A stretch of DNA of 64,000 nucleotides from Triatoma infestans (GCA_011037195.1 JAAEAF010001910.1:17457-81456), one strand, 5' to 3'; shown: positions 47,548-58,247, numbered from the stretch's first letter. The notes: generated by a model from the letters alone, not told the origin. Made by a program: numbers and translations.

Positions 47548-47820
47548 GAGGGAAGGGATTAGTTCAGCGGTAGCGCGCTGGACTAGCAATGCAGCGGTCC
47601 CGGGTTCGAGTCCAGCTGCTGCCCTTAGATTTTTTCTCCCTAGGAGTCTCTTACAGCTCACTGTCTAATGATGGACAGTGTTGTCTGTAACGAGAGAACA
47701 CTTCCGGAGGCCGGTAATGCATTGAGAAGGCTCCGAACTTTGGGGTAGCTATATGGGCCCAGAAAGGGCTTTGGATAGAATAGGTCTTGGTCCCTCCCCA
47801 CAGACAATTAAAAAAAAAAA
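47548..47820 (+). mobile_element. Complete tRNA-derived SINE with target-site duplication
   Basis: The reference copy of the family. It is flanked by a perfect 13-bp duplication TACATCATAGATA (47535-47547 and 47821-47833). The head (about 75 bp) has box A TTAGTTCAGCGGTAGCGCGC and box B GGGTTCGAGTCC. The anticodon-loop position reads CTAGCAA between GCTGGA and T.CAGC arms, suggesting descent from a tRNA with an AGC-like anticodon. The body has CTTAGATTTTTTCTCCCTAG, TACAGCTCACTGTCTAATGATGG and GCATTGAGAAGGCTCCG. The tail ends in a run of A. Such SINEs have no proteins and are mobilised by LINE enzymes. Confidence 0.88.
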
Positions 47821-48321
47821 TACATCATAGATAAATACTTACTACCAGTGGATTTCGCTCCAAAATTTCTCAGGATTTTTCGCTGCCTGGAATCGATTTT
47901 ATTGCAAAAGGAAAAACCCCCGAGGAAGAATTTGTAACTTCTTTCCTTATATTTGTCTGTCATGTGTAGAGAAAATGAAAAAAAATGCTGATCCGTGTAT
48001 GCTTGTGCCATATGATTTCGTAAGATAATTTCATGGGAAGGAAGATATACTTTGTTACGACGGTTCTATGTATGAAGGCTGTTCTTTGATCGCATTGACA
48101 AGAATTTTGTCATTTTGAAGTTTGATAGAATTTAATATTTGTGCGTATTGATTTAATTGTACTGTAACTTTCAATTATTCGGAGCATATCATACACAAAG
48201 GAACCTCGAACTCACCACTTTTCTGGTACTACAATTACATAGATGCCTTATTATATAGAGACTATTTCTGCGATTATTACATAGAGGCCTGAGTTCAAAA
48301 TTCTCAAACATAATAGATGTA

Positions 48322-49053
48322 TCTGGTATTTTATCCGTCGTAGCATGCATATTTATGTTCTTCCTGTTTCGGTTCTACCGGTTTCGGATTTTCATCCATC
48401 GTCAGAGCAAATTAACCAAGTCTGTGTAGAGAGTTCACTTCAACGTAATGTTTCTGTTACTTGTTACTCACACTTGTTGGTTGTATATAATTATGTGGGG
48501 AGCTTAAAGGTTATGTTACCATGTGTGTGATTAATGGAAAAATGGAATTATTTTAAGCTATGATTACACATTAGAAAAATAGTGTATAATAAATTTGTTT
48601 ACTGTTTTGCAGAATACTCCATAACTAAATATTTTTTTTTAATAGTGTTGTAAAGTATGCTCAGTGTCTTATCAAGTTATTTTTATTAGGGAGGGGCGAT
48701 AAGTTATTTCAGGAGTATACTGTACTCATAGGAATAGATAAGGTTTGAAGAAAGGCGATACAAAGTTTATGGACAGTCAAAAGCATGTACAAGTAATACA
48801 TAAATGTGAAATACAAGAAATTATGTAAGTAAATTGATATGTAAGAAGGTTGGCAGCAAACGGCATATTGGAGAAGAGTAAAATAAATATTAGAGGAAAT
48901 CAAATGTATTCGTTTTTATTTATCATGCTTGTTTTTAAATGATATTAATTTATGTTTAAATTATAGTAAGAATATGTTTAGAGAGATAAGGTGACATTTG
49001 TTAAGATTAGGGCACGGTAGGAGAATTTAAAAGCATCATGCAAATAATCTGTA
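48322..49053 (-). repeat. Left inverted terminal arm of Penelope-like element
   Basis: Inverted copy of 51655-52395. It begins TCTGGTATTTTATCCGTCG and ends AAGCATCATGCAAATAATCT. On its minus strand (about 48371-48410) it carries CTGACGA, helix II GGAT-GAAA-ATCC, GAAA and CCGGTA, a hammerhead-like block whose helix I does not pair well. Confidence 0.85.
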
Positions 49054-50640
49054 TTTTAACCACATTCAACAATGCAGCTTGTCAAGCTAAGTTGTTTAAT
49101 TTATTTTTAAATATTTCCACTAAATTACACAAAACCAAAGCTAACATCTACTTCAACAAACAATGTTTACACCTAAACATCACACCAAAATATGCTACGA
49201 TCGACTTTAAAAATCATCTACTGCATATAAAACCAAAATACAAGCACAAAAACTGTGGATAAAAACCGAAATACGTACGTTATACAATAAGAAAGACAAA
49301 CTTAACAAAAAGCTCAAAGACATCCACATCGAACTTGCAAACATTTTCCCAAGTACTGTTTTCATTCATTACTACTATCAAATACAAGACAAGATTACCA
49401 ATTTAATGGACCAGAAATACAAAATACTTAACCAAAAAATTGAACCAACTTCAGAACACACAACACAAACAAAATAAACAAACGAATAACAATATAATAC
49501 ATTCTACCCAAGAACAATCAATCTCACTAATATCACCTTCACACCAACTGAAATGGATCTCCTGGACAAAGGACTTAAATACAACTTAAAAAATGACAAT
49601 TAGACAAAAAACATCGAATCACTAACCATTGACACAGAACTAGCAATAACGCTACTACCTCCTGACAAACAAGAACACGCCAGACACTCAGCAGCTGACA
49701 TTATCAACAACATAAAAAGAACAATGTCAACACATACCCAAAAGGACAACCATGAATTACGCACTGCTAACAGCATACGAAAGAGTAAGAAACAACAACC
49801 TAGTCATAACTAAACCAGACAAAGGCAATAGTACAGTAATTTTAACTAACGCAGATTACATCAACAAAACTTTAGAATTCATTAACGGTAATGCACACAA
49901 CAACTCAAGAAAGACCCAACAATACAATTTCAACAACAAATAAAAACTTCCATAAAAACAGCTACTTCTATCATACCACCTAACGAAACATACAAATACA
50001 TATCAATGAACCCCACAGAAACAAAATGAAATGCACTTCCCAAAGTTCATAAAACCAAAATCCCCATTAGACCCGTCATCAACTACACCACAGCACCTGC
50101 CTACAAACTCTCTCAACTACTTGCAAAAGAAATAACAAAATACAACTACACGACACTTTTACCATAAAGAATACACACCACCTAATTCACTTAATGTAAG
50201 ACACAATAATAACACCCTCATCACGACTGATTTCCCTTGATATCTCTAACTTATACACTTCCATTCCTATTAATGACACTTGAAACATTGTAAAACATAA
50301 ATTGAAAGAACAGAAGGTAATACAGAACAATACATAGATCAATTAACCACCATAACCGAAAATGCAGTTTAACAAAACTATTTTAGATTTAATAACAATT
50401 TCTACCTAGCTACAGATGGATTAGGAATGGGACATCCGACATCTGCAATTCTATCAGAAGTTTTCATGCAACACCTGGAACACATTTACGTCCCACACTT
50501 AAAAGAATATTTCAACATAACATTTTATGCACGTTACGTAGACGACTCAATACTTATACTCGAACATGACATTGACATAGACACACTCTTAAACTATTTA
50601 AACAAACTCCACCCCAATATAAAATTTACACATGAGTAGA
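49050..50640 (+). pseudogene. Penelope-like reverse transcriptase, broken
   Basis: Fragments in several frames keep the family order. At 49790 NNLVITKPDKGNSTVILTNA is the N-terminal RT block. At 50050-50130 KVHKTKIPIRPVINY and APAYKLSQLLAKEI follow. At 50220 a TDF..DISNLYTSIP-like block (palm, first Asp) appears. At 50427 GMGHPTSAILSEVFMQHLE precedes FYARYVDDSILI, with the catalytic YVDD at 50535-50546. Stops occur between most blocks, so no complete enzyme is encoded. Confidence 0.82.
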
Positions 50641-51031
50641 GAATGATGGCACTCTCAACTTTCTAGACATAAAACTTACCAGAAATAATAACAAAATAGA
50701 CTACGCGATTTACAGAAAACCCACTTCTACTGACACCATAATACCTTCCAGTTCCCATCATCCTACTCAGCACAAACTAGCAGCCCGAGACACCTAACTA
50801 ACCGGCTAAAAACTATCCCATTTACAGCGACCAACTACAAACAAGAACTCCACACCGTATACAACATAGCCACAAAAAACGGATACCCAGCTAGCGTAGT
50901 CAACAAATTATTAAGAAAAAGCAAACTGAACCGCATCCAAGACTAAAACCCCACAACACCCAACTTGTTCGCCACTTTCATACATAGGGAGCAAGGTCTA
51001 CAAACTGACAAACTTTTTCAAAAAACTAGGC

Positions 51032-51445
51032 TTGAGAACAGCATTCAGAACCAACAATAAACTTGTAAACAAAATATGCACACATACTGAAACAACCAAC
51101 CTATATGACAAAAGTGGGATTTACAAACTCTCTTGCCCCGAATGCAATTGCACGTACATAGGCCAGACCGGAAGACGCCTCAAAGACAGGTATAAAGAAC
51201 ACCTACGCTCATACAAATACAACAAAACCGACTCCACTTATGCTAACCACCTTACAAAGAACAACCACGAACCACAAAGTATAGACAAAACAATGGTCCT
51301 ATTGCACCAAGGCACAAAAGGAAGACGAATGGACATTCTAGAAAAAATAGAAATATACAAACACAAGACTATCCACAAAAACATAATGAATGACCAAATA
51401 AACTATAATTCAGACACACTCTTTAAGGTCATTCCCCACACCTAA
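51032..51445 (+). pseudogene. GIY-YIG endonuclease domain of the Penelope-like element
   Basis: This 137-codon open stretch is the best preserved part of the element. SGIYKLSCPECNCTYIGQTG contains GIY and YIG with a CxxC pair between them, followed by RRLKDRYKEHLRS (the conserved Arg and the R..EH helix) and YANHLTKNNHEPQ. Penelope-like elements use such a nuclease to nick target DNA. It ends 210 bases before the right arm. The upstream frame joining it to the RT is broken. Confidence 0.85.
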
Positions 51446-51654
51446 CAATATTACAAACATACCAACAACTAATATACAACACATATCTATGCATATGTGT
51501 GTATGTATGTATGCATATGTGTAAATATGTAAGAGAATATACATATACACATACCCACCCACACATAAAAAAAAAAAAAAATTAAAAATGCATTATGCAT
51601 GAACTTCTTATTAAATTCTAACCGAACCAAATTTTCTTATTTCCCTGATTAAAG

Positions 51655-52430
51655 TACAGATTATTTGCATGATGCTTTTAAATTCTCCTACCGTGCCCTA
51701 ATCTTAACAAATGTCACCTTATCTTTCTAAACATATTCTTACTATAATTTAAACATAAATTAATATCATTTAAAAACAAGCATGATAAATAAAAACGAAT
51801 ACATTTGATTTCCTCTAATATTTATTTTAATCTTCTCCAGTATGCCGTTTGCTGCCAACCTTCTTACATATCAATTTACTTACATAATTTCTTGTATCAT
51901 ACCCTATTTCGGTATTTCACATTTATGTATTACTTGTACAAGCTTTTGACTGTCCATAAACTTTGTATCGCCTTTCTTCAAATCTTGTCTATTCCTATGA
52001 GTACAGTAAACTCCTGAAATAACTTATCGCCCTCCCAAATAAAAATAACTTGATAAGACACTGAGCATACTTTACAACACTCTTTAAAAAAAAAAAAATT
52101 AGTTATGGAGTATTCTGCAAAACAGTAAACAAATTTATTATACACTATTTTTCTAATGTCTAATCATAACTTAAAATAATTCCATTTGCCATTAATCACA
52201 TACACATAGTAACATAACCTCATAACCTCCCCACATAATTATATACAACAACAAGTGTGAGTAACAAGTAACAGAAACATTACGTTGAAGTGAGCTCTCT
52301 ACACAGACTTGGTTAATTTGCTCTGACGATGGATATAAATCCGAAACCGGTCAGGAAAACATAAATATGCATGCTACGACGGATAAAATACCAGATGTTA
52401 TCCAGCATTGCGGATCCATCCACATATTCA
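51655..52430 (+). repeat. Right terminal arm of Penelope-like element
   Basis: Inverted copy of the left arm plus a 35-bp outer extension (TGTTATCCAGCATTGCGG...CACATATTCA). It contains, in sense orientation at about 52319-52357, CTGACGA, helix II GGAT-ATAA-ATCC, GAAA and CCGGTC. Helix I is imperfect, so self-cleavage is doubtful. Confidence 0.85.
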
Positions 52431-52721
52431 ATAATAGATGTAATGTGGAATTTACCTGCAAATTTTTAAGTGTGTTTAATATAATAACAAAATAGTAAAT
52501 GGAAGTATATAGAAGTGATATAATCTTTTAATAGTAAATAGAAGTATAAGAGAATAATTCAATAAGATTGACTACTGAATTTTATTTGATCCTGCTCGTT
52601 TGGACATTTACAGTTTAAAAAATAATCATACTAAAAATAGTAATAATTTTTTAATTTAATTATTTATTTATTTTTAAATTAGCACTTTTAAAAAAAGTAG
52701 AATTGCAGTTAAAAAAGAAAT

Positions 52722-52952
52722 AGAAGGGAAGGGTTTAGCTCAGTGGTTAGCGCTCTGGACTTCCACGCCGAGGCCCCGGCTTCAAGTCCAGCTGGGATGC
52801 TCTTAGATTTTTTCCTCCTAGGAGCCTCGACAGCTCACTGTCCCGTTATGGACAGTGTTGTATTCCGGAGAGAATACTATCCGGAGGTCGCAGTGCACTG
52901 AGAAGTCTCCGGGCGCAAATGGCCACAGATGACGCGCCTTGAATTAAAAAAA
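52722..52952 (+). repeat. tRNA-derived SINE copy
   Basis: Head GGTTTAGCTCAGTGGTTAGCG, box-B-like GGCTTCAAGTCC, body TTAGATTTTTTCCTCCTAGG, GACAGCTCACTGTCCCGTTATGG and GCAGTGCACTGAGAAG, and an A-rich end. It is close in sequence to the complete copy at 47548. The likely target duplication is short and A-rich, so it cannot be fixed. Confidence 0.8.
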
Positions 52953-53299
52953 GTATATATATGTATATGACTTTCTAATTCATTTATAGTTCTAATCTTC
53001 GTTTTCTTTTATTATTCCTCTTTTAAATACTCTTGAGATCCAAAATCAGTGCAACGGCTATTTATAAGCTCATTATAACATTATGTTAGATTTAACTCAC
53101 ATAAAAAAAAAGAATATTAATGACTGATTAATATTAATTCCCTCTTCCCAATATCCTACTTCTGACTCCATTAAAAAAGAAATTGACACAATAACGTTTA
53201 AACATGAAATTACTGATTATTTTTCCCATTCAGCCAATGATAGATCAGCGAATCGCAGCTCTCTTCACATTAAACGGATCTGAATCATTCCACAATTGG

Positions 53300-53737
53300 T
53301 TATAATAAACGCAATTGTGTTTCGTAGACGGCACAAAAAATGTAGGTTGTGGATTCAAGAAATAAATCGAAAATGGCCGAATTTTGGTATTTTTCATCAT
53401 CTACATCTTGACCTTTAAAACGATGAGAAGAAATTCTACATTTTTTTCCGAATGAGTGAGGAACTGATTCTAATAGTGATGGATTCGGTGGAACTTGAAA
53501 TCTACCAATTACAGAAAGACTGTCACAGCAGATGAAAGACTTGCAATTTGTCTCAGATAAATTGATGAAATAAATGTACACAATATTCACACTTAATTTA
53601 AAGAAGTTTAATCTCAAATTCCTGTAATCATTTTGGCGGAGAAGGACACTCATTGTGATGTTGAACCAGGTGAAGTGAAATTGCTCTCCGATCCATGACT
53701 GATAGGAGATTCTGACCGGCCGAATCAAGTTGGACAC
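53300..53737 (-). other. Unidentified 145-codon open reading frame
   Basis: An open frame longer than most chance frames in this AT-rich sequence, ending ...AVYETQLRLL. It has no signal peptide or domain that I recognise. A second minus-strand frame overlaps its start (53628-53843). It could be an exon of an unseen minus-strand gene, a decayed element or chance. I assign no function. Confidence 0.2.
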
Positions 53738-54920
53738 TGATCAGGGCGGATTCGACTGGTCTGAAGGCAGGAACTAAGTCTGGGCATATTTGAGTAGTCA
53801 AGCACCAAGCCGTGCTTTCGTAATATTGATGAGTCGGATTCACCTTGATTCTGATTCGTATAGTGTGACGGCAGCTTTGACTTGAACAGAAGAAGTTGCT
53901 TAAAGCAAAAATAAAATAATTTTTAAAGAATGCTTAATTTGTTACTTATTGATAATCAATATTCAAAATCCGTTGCACATGGTTGCGGATAACAGATTTT
54001 CTTAAAATTTATTAATAAGCAATCCTATTTTTTTTCCTCCCGTGATCAAATATTCTTTTTGACCAACTCCTGTTAAGGCGTCATTGAGAGGTCACTTTTA
54101 GAATGGACTAAGCTAAGAGAAAGTAAATAAATTGTTCAGAAAAATTAACAAGAAGAAATTCACAGTTACATATTTGTAATTAATAAATTCATGTTAATTA
54201 TTTAAATATAAATAAGTGAAAGTTAATTTAATCTTCAGCCAACTAATCATGATATTGCGTGCGCCAAGAAAAACTCATATTGCCTTGAAGATATTTCTTG
54301 TAAATGGTAATACTTAAAAATTCACATTATTGAAAAAACTGAAAGATACATGTACATTCCATTTACATACATATTCAATATGGGAATTGAATTACGAGAG
54401 CTAACAACTGACAGTTATCTTGTACAAAGCGGCAATAGTGGAAATAAACCATCTTTCAGTCTTCGAATTCACTACTTGCTAGTCTGCATTCTGTAATATT
54501 CTTGTTTTATATCAGATGTACAAGATTTGAATTCTGTGAACTTTAATATAACTGCTATAAATGTGTTCTGACTCGAATTCAGAATGAACTCGATTGAAGG
54601 AGCGATTGGATTTGTTTCTGAAACTATCGATAATCTCAGTTTTTCATCGATTTATGTTAACTTCCCTTTGTTTGGAATATGTTATGCAGTTGTGTTGTGT
54701 TATGTGCTGGATACTGTTTCAAAAAGTGTATGTAGTAATTAATAGCATTGTTTCTTATCAGTGAATTAACCATGAATGTTTTGTGAAGTAGGTGACGATT
54801 GAATTTAGATATGTATGACTTTACGTGTTGTTACATTAAACAAGATTTCAACTGAAAGAGCAAACTTCTTTTTTTATTTTATGTAAAATTGTGCGAATTA
54901 TAGTTTATAAATAATTTACA

Positions 54921-56528
54921 ATGGATGACGATCTGCCAACTGATTATGATGTTATTGTCGTTGGAACTGGTCTGGTTGAATCAGTTCTAGCAGCTGCTGC
55001 TTCAAGAATAGGCAAAAAAGTGTTGCACATAGATGGCAATTCTTATTATGGACAACAGTGGGCTACTTTCAGTTTGGATTACTTTGAGCTATGGCTTGAT
55101 AAAATTAGTAATAACAATAAAGGAGTAACATCCAAAGATGTCGATAACGAACTATTACAAAACGAAAGACAATATTATGTCACTAACAAGGATGAACTGT
55201 CTGTAAGTAATGCGAAATGGAAGTGGTATCTGTTAAATGAGGTTGACAGTTCGTGCCAGGTGGAAAATGCTTCTCCAGGTTCTGAAACCACAAAGAAGGA
55301 TGAAGATGAAGTATGGACACGTGATGCCGTAAAAAAGCTTACTCAGAAATTTAATATAGACTTATCTCCAAAAATATTATTTTCCAAAGGTCCAATGGTT
55401 GAACTCTTGATAAGATCAGGGGTTTCCCGTTATACAGAATTTGTAAGTGTACATAATGTGCTGTTGTACTTAAATTCAGCTATTGAATCGGTACCTTATT
55501 CCAAATCCGATGTTTTTTCCACAAGGACTGTTTCTGTTGTAGAAAAAAGGATTTTAATGAAATTACTTCAAGAAATTCAAAACTTCAATCATGATTCATT
55601 GGAGGAAGAACAGAATAAAAATGAAACATTCAGTGAATTTCTAAAAAAATTTCAAATTCCAGACAATATTGAGAAATATATTCTTTATTCTATAGCCAGG
55701 GTTTCAGAAGAATCACCTTGTAGTGAAGGAATTAAAGGAGCACAAATTTTTCTTAATTCTCTTGGAGTTTACAGCAACTCTCCTTTCCTTTGGCCACTTT
55801 ATGGGAGTTCAGAACTTGTTCAGGCTTTTTGTCGGTTGTGTGCAGTATACGGAGGAATATATTGTTTAAATAGGGGGGCGGAGAAAATTATAGTTGAAAG
55901 TAATAAATGTATTGGCGTTCTGAGTGGTAATAAAGAATTGTTCGCGGAGCATGTTGTGATGTCGTCTAGTCAAACCCCTATGGAATTTTATTTAGCGAGT
56001 AATTCCTTAGAAATAATATCCAGAGGAATCTTGATAACCGATAAGACTCTCTACTCTTCTGGTAAGAGAGGCGCTTCGATGCTTCAGTTTCCTTCTGAAG
56101 ATTCAACTTTACCTCCAATAACTATTATAGAACTGGACAATTCTGCTTTAGCCTGTCCCGCTGGTTTGTGTTTAGTACATCTGATTAAAAAAGGTCCAGA
56201 TGACGGATTCAAGGAATTCGATAAAATATTAAAAGAGTTATTTGAGGAGCCATGTGAAAGTCAAAAGCCAATATTAACAAAGAATAATGAAGAGTTGGCG
56301 GTTGAAACAAGAAAACCTTGTGTTTTGTTTAAATTATATTTCAATATATCCCAGATAAGTTCGGAACCTTCCGAAATGAAACCAACAAATTTTTATTCTT
56401 GCACAGGCCCTGTACAATTTGAATTAGACTTTTTTTCAGCTTTACAGGAGGCAGAAAAAATATTTAAACAAATGTTCCCTGATGAAGAATTTCTTCCAAC
56501 GCCGGTTGAAACGACATCAGAAGAGTAA
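54921..56528 (+). CDS. Rab escort protein (Rab geranylgeranyltransferase component A)
   Basis: REP/CHM binds newly made Rab GTPases, presents them to geranylgeranyltransferase II and delivers them to membranes. It is intronless, 535 aa, about the size of insect REP and shorter than human REP-1. The N-terminal dinucleotide-fold motif YDVIVVGTGLVESVLAAAAS (residues 8-27) and VLHIDGNSYYGQ are typical of the GDI/REP superfamily. Near residues 275-315 EGIKGAQIFLNSLGVYSNSP, then PLYGSSELVQAFCRLCAVYG and GGIYCLNRGAEKI, form the Rab-binding platform motifs. The acidic insert around residues 110-130 is the variable region that marks REP rather than GDI. The start has a good context (TTACAATGGATG). Confidence 0.93.
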   Translation: MDDDLPTDYDVIVVGTGLVESVLAAAASRIGKKVLHIDGNSYYGQQWATFSLDYFELWLDKISNNNKGVTSKDVDNELLQNERQYYVTNKDELSVSNAKWKWYLLNEVDSSCQVENASPGSETTKKDEDEVWTRDAVKKLTQKFNIDLSPKILFSKGPMVELLIRSGVSRYTEFVSVHNVLLYLNSAIESVPYSKSDVFSTRTVSVVEKRILMKLLQEIQNFNHDSLEEEQNKNETFSEFLKKFQIPDNIEKYILYSIARVSEESPCSEGIKGAQIFLNSLGVYSNSPFLWPLYGSSELVQAFCRLCAVYGGIYCLNRGAEKIIVESNKCIGVLSGNKELFAEHVVMSSSQTPMEFYLASNSLEIISRGILITDKTLYSSGKRGASMLQFPSEDSTLPPITIIELDNSALACPAGLCLVHLIKKGPDDGFKEFDKILKELFEEPCESQKPILTKNNEELAVETRKPCVLFKLYFNISQISSEPSEMKPTNFYSCTGPVQFELDFFSALQEAEKIFKQMFPDEEFLPTPVETTSEE

Positions 56529-56755
56529 AGCTAGTTCACTTTCCTGTATCTATTTCTTTTTACTTTCTCTTTTGCTTGTAATGCATTTGACATGAGTTTC
56601 CAACTGAAAATATTAGTATGTATTCTTCTTAATATATTCGTCATATTAGGTACATGCTGCATTAAGTGTGAATTTAAAAGTGCCTGCTTATCTACTGGAT
56701 TACTCATATTTAAATTTGTGCACCATAAGATTTTAGAAGGTTTTAAGAAATTTTA

Positions 56756-56761
56756 AATAAA
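56756..56761 (+). promoter_or_regulatory. Poly(A) signal of REP gene
   Basis: AATAAA 228 bases after the REP stop and before the next gene's start, suggesting that REP and the downstream acetyltransferase gene are separate transcripts. Confidence 0.45.
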
Positions 56762-57124
56762 TTTGTTAAACATAATCAGTGTTAATAATAATGATATAAA
56801 GAAATATATGCTATTAAAACAAGACAAAAAATTATTAGTTTAGAAACCTATTCCCATTTATTATTTAAAACATGGGCTCAATTATTTCTTCTCTCAAAGA
56901 GGACTCTTTATGGTTTTTTTCTATTATCTGTTTAATGAGACTTACCGGGCTTGGTAGCTTCATCTCCGATCCTAAGAAATTTAGTTAACTCCATTATGTC
57001 TCATTAATGATAAAAAACAGCTGTTATTAAAAATTTAAAGAATGTAAATTATATTTGAATTGTAATTTTTTTTTTTTTGAAAAAAATTATCAGTTTGCTT
57101 GTGTAAAAAAATAAGTAGGAGGAC

Positions 57125-58024
57125 ATGGATGAAGACTATGGAGGGTCTAATGTTTTGTACCCAATAATCTTAAGTGAAGTAGGGACATTTAATTTTCCAG
57201 TATTAGTGCAATGCATCCCAAAAAATTATTTCTCAATAGTTATGAAATTAGTGGTAAAACATTACATTCCTAATTATCATTTGTGGAGATTGCTTGGCTT
57301 GACTAAAGAGGGCTTCACAGAATATTTAAACAAAGTTTATGATTGGTTAAACGAAGGTTCCTCTTTGATAGCAGTTCACCCTCAAACAGGAAAAGTATTT
57401 GGTTTTATAATTGGAAGTGTAATGGATGTTTCAGATGGTTCTAACGTACAAGACAAACTTATCACATATAAAGCAAAAGAAATGCAAGCTGTAATTGACC
57501 TATACAATTTCCTGTATCATTCTATTGACTTTAACTTAGTCCATAATACTGATTATATATATAATATACGAATATGGATGATTGTGCCAAAAGTTGCAAG
57601 GAAATCACATATAATATATGAGCTGTTCATAGCATTATTAAGATATTGTGATATTGATGGTATCAAAACAGTAACAACCATAGCAACTAAAGGAGAAGAC
57701 AAATATGTTGCTAAATGTTTTGGCTTTCAATTGATAAAAGAAGTTGATTATTATGAATATTTTAAAGATTATAATTTAGATGAGCGAGTACTTGAAGAAA
57801 ACTTTTTTGGTTATTTCTTATCATTTCTTGTCGATCATACAAGAAGAAAACAAGTATTGACTGATTCTCAAAATGTTTGTATAGTACTACCGAAATTAAC
57901 TAAACAAAAAAAGAAACTATGGGAACCGGATTATTGGCAACAACTTTTCTGGCAAGCAATAAAAAAGGATTTTCTTACACCTGCTGCCATCAAAAAATAT
58001 TGGCCAAGCAATATATTAATATAA
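57125..58024 (+). CDS. GNAT-family N-acetyltransferase-like protein (insect type, divergent)
   Basis: Intronless, 299 aa. The general plan resembles insect arylalkylamine N-acetyltransferase-like proteins: an N-terminal PNYHLWRLLGLTKEGF helix region, then strand SLIAVHPQTGKVFGFIIGSV, then at about residues 147-170 IRIWMIVPKVARKSHIIYEL in the place of the acetyl-CoA loop, and a late strand with AKCFGFQLIKEVDYYEY. The usual R/QxxGxG/A loop is replaced by ARKSHI, so CoA binding may be weak or lost. It is Lys- and Ile-rich and lacks a signal peptide. No substrate can be inferred. Lack of introns suggests either an ancestral single-exon gene or a retrocopy; no poly(A) tract or target duplication is evident. 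Confidence 0.6.
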   Translation: MDEDYGGSNVLYPIILSEVGTFNFPVLVQCIPKNYFSIVMKLVVKHYIPNYHLWRLLGLTKEGFTEYLNKVYDWLNEGSSLIAVHPQTGKVFGFIIGSVMDVSDGSNVQDKLITYKAKEMQAVIDLYNFLYHSIDFNLVHNTDYIYNIRIWMIVPKVARKSHIIYELFIALLRYCDIDGIKTVTTIATKGEDKYVAKCFGFQLIKEVDYYEYFKDYNLDERVLEENFFGYFLSFLVDHTRRKQVLTDSQNVCIVLPKLTKQKKKLWEPDYWQQLFWQAIKKDFLTPAAIKKYWPSNILI

Positions 58025-58137
58025 ATGTCAAAATTTGAAATGGATTTATTTTTTAATTTTTCTGACTACATTTCACTTCTCTAATGGATACATAAACTTG
58101 CTCTCCTAATGAATTCTAATAAACCTCTTTGCAAATG

Positions 58138-58247
58138 CCTTCCAATATTCAAAGCCCAGGGGCTCTTTACATCCTTCATTGGTCCATGTTCCCTGCCAGT
58201 AATTTCGTTCTTCCTGACCCCAAGGCCTTCCCAAGTTTTTTAGTTTC
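58138..58247 (-). other. Possible terminal exon of an unidentified minus-strand gene
   Basis: On the minus strand, ACAAATTAG (acceptor-like) precedes a short open frame with NLGRPWGQEERNYWQGTW and GFEYWKAFAKRFIRIH, then a stop. The Trp-rich, non-AT-biased wording looks coding. No neighbouring exon or family is recognised, so this is weak. Confidence 0.22.

Larger units (their letters stand above)
48322..52430 (+). mobile_element. Penelope-like retroelement with long inverted terminal arms
   Basis: A 4.1-kb element bounded by a perfect 12-bp target duplication ATAATAGATGTA (48310-48321 and 52431-52442). Arms 48322-49053 and 51655-52395 are near-identical inverted copies; the right end has 35 more bases (52396-52430). 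The interior reads on + as reverse transcriptase followed by a GIY-YIG endonuclease, the signature of Penelope-like elements. Terminal repeats in inverted orientation, variable target duplications and hammerhead motifs in the terminal repeats are known for the group. Many stops and frameshifts show it is inactive, though the arms are well matched, so the insertion is not very old. Confidence 0.9.

Noticed and set aside
47548..47625. tRNA gene
   Set aside because: The head has box A and B, but the anticodon and T arms have mismatches, no acceptor stem closes, and the sequence continues into a repeated body with a poly(A) tail and target duplication. It is a SINE.
48322..52430. LTR retrotransposon
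   Set aside because: The terminal arms are inverted, not direct, there is no Gag, protease or integrase, and the nuclease is GIY-YIG, which identifies a Penelope-like element.
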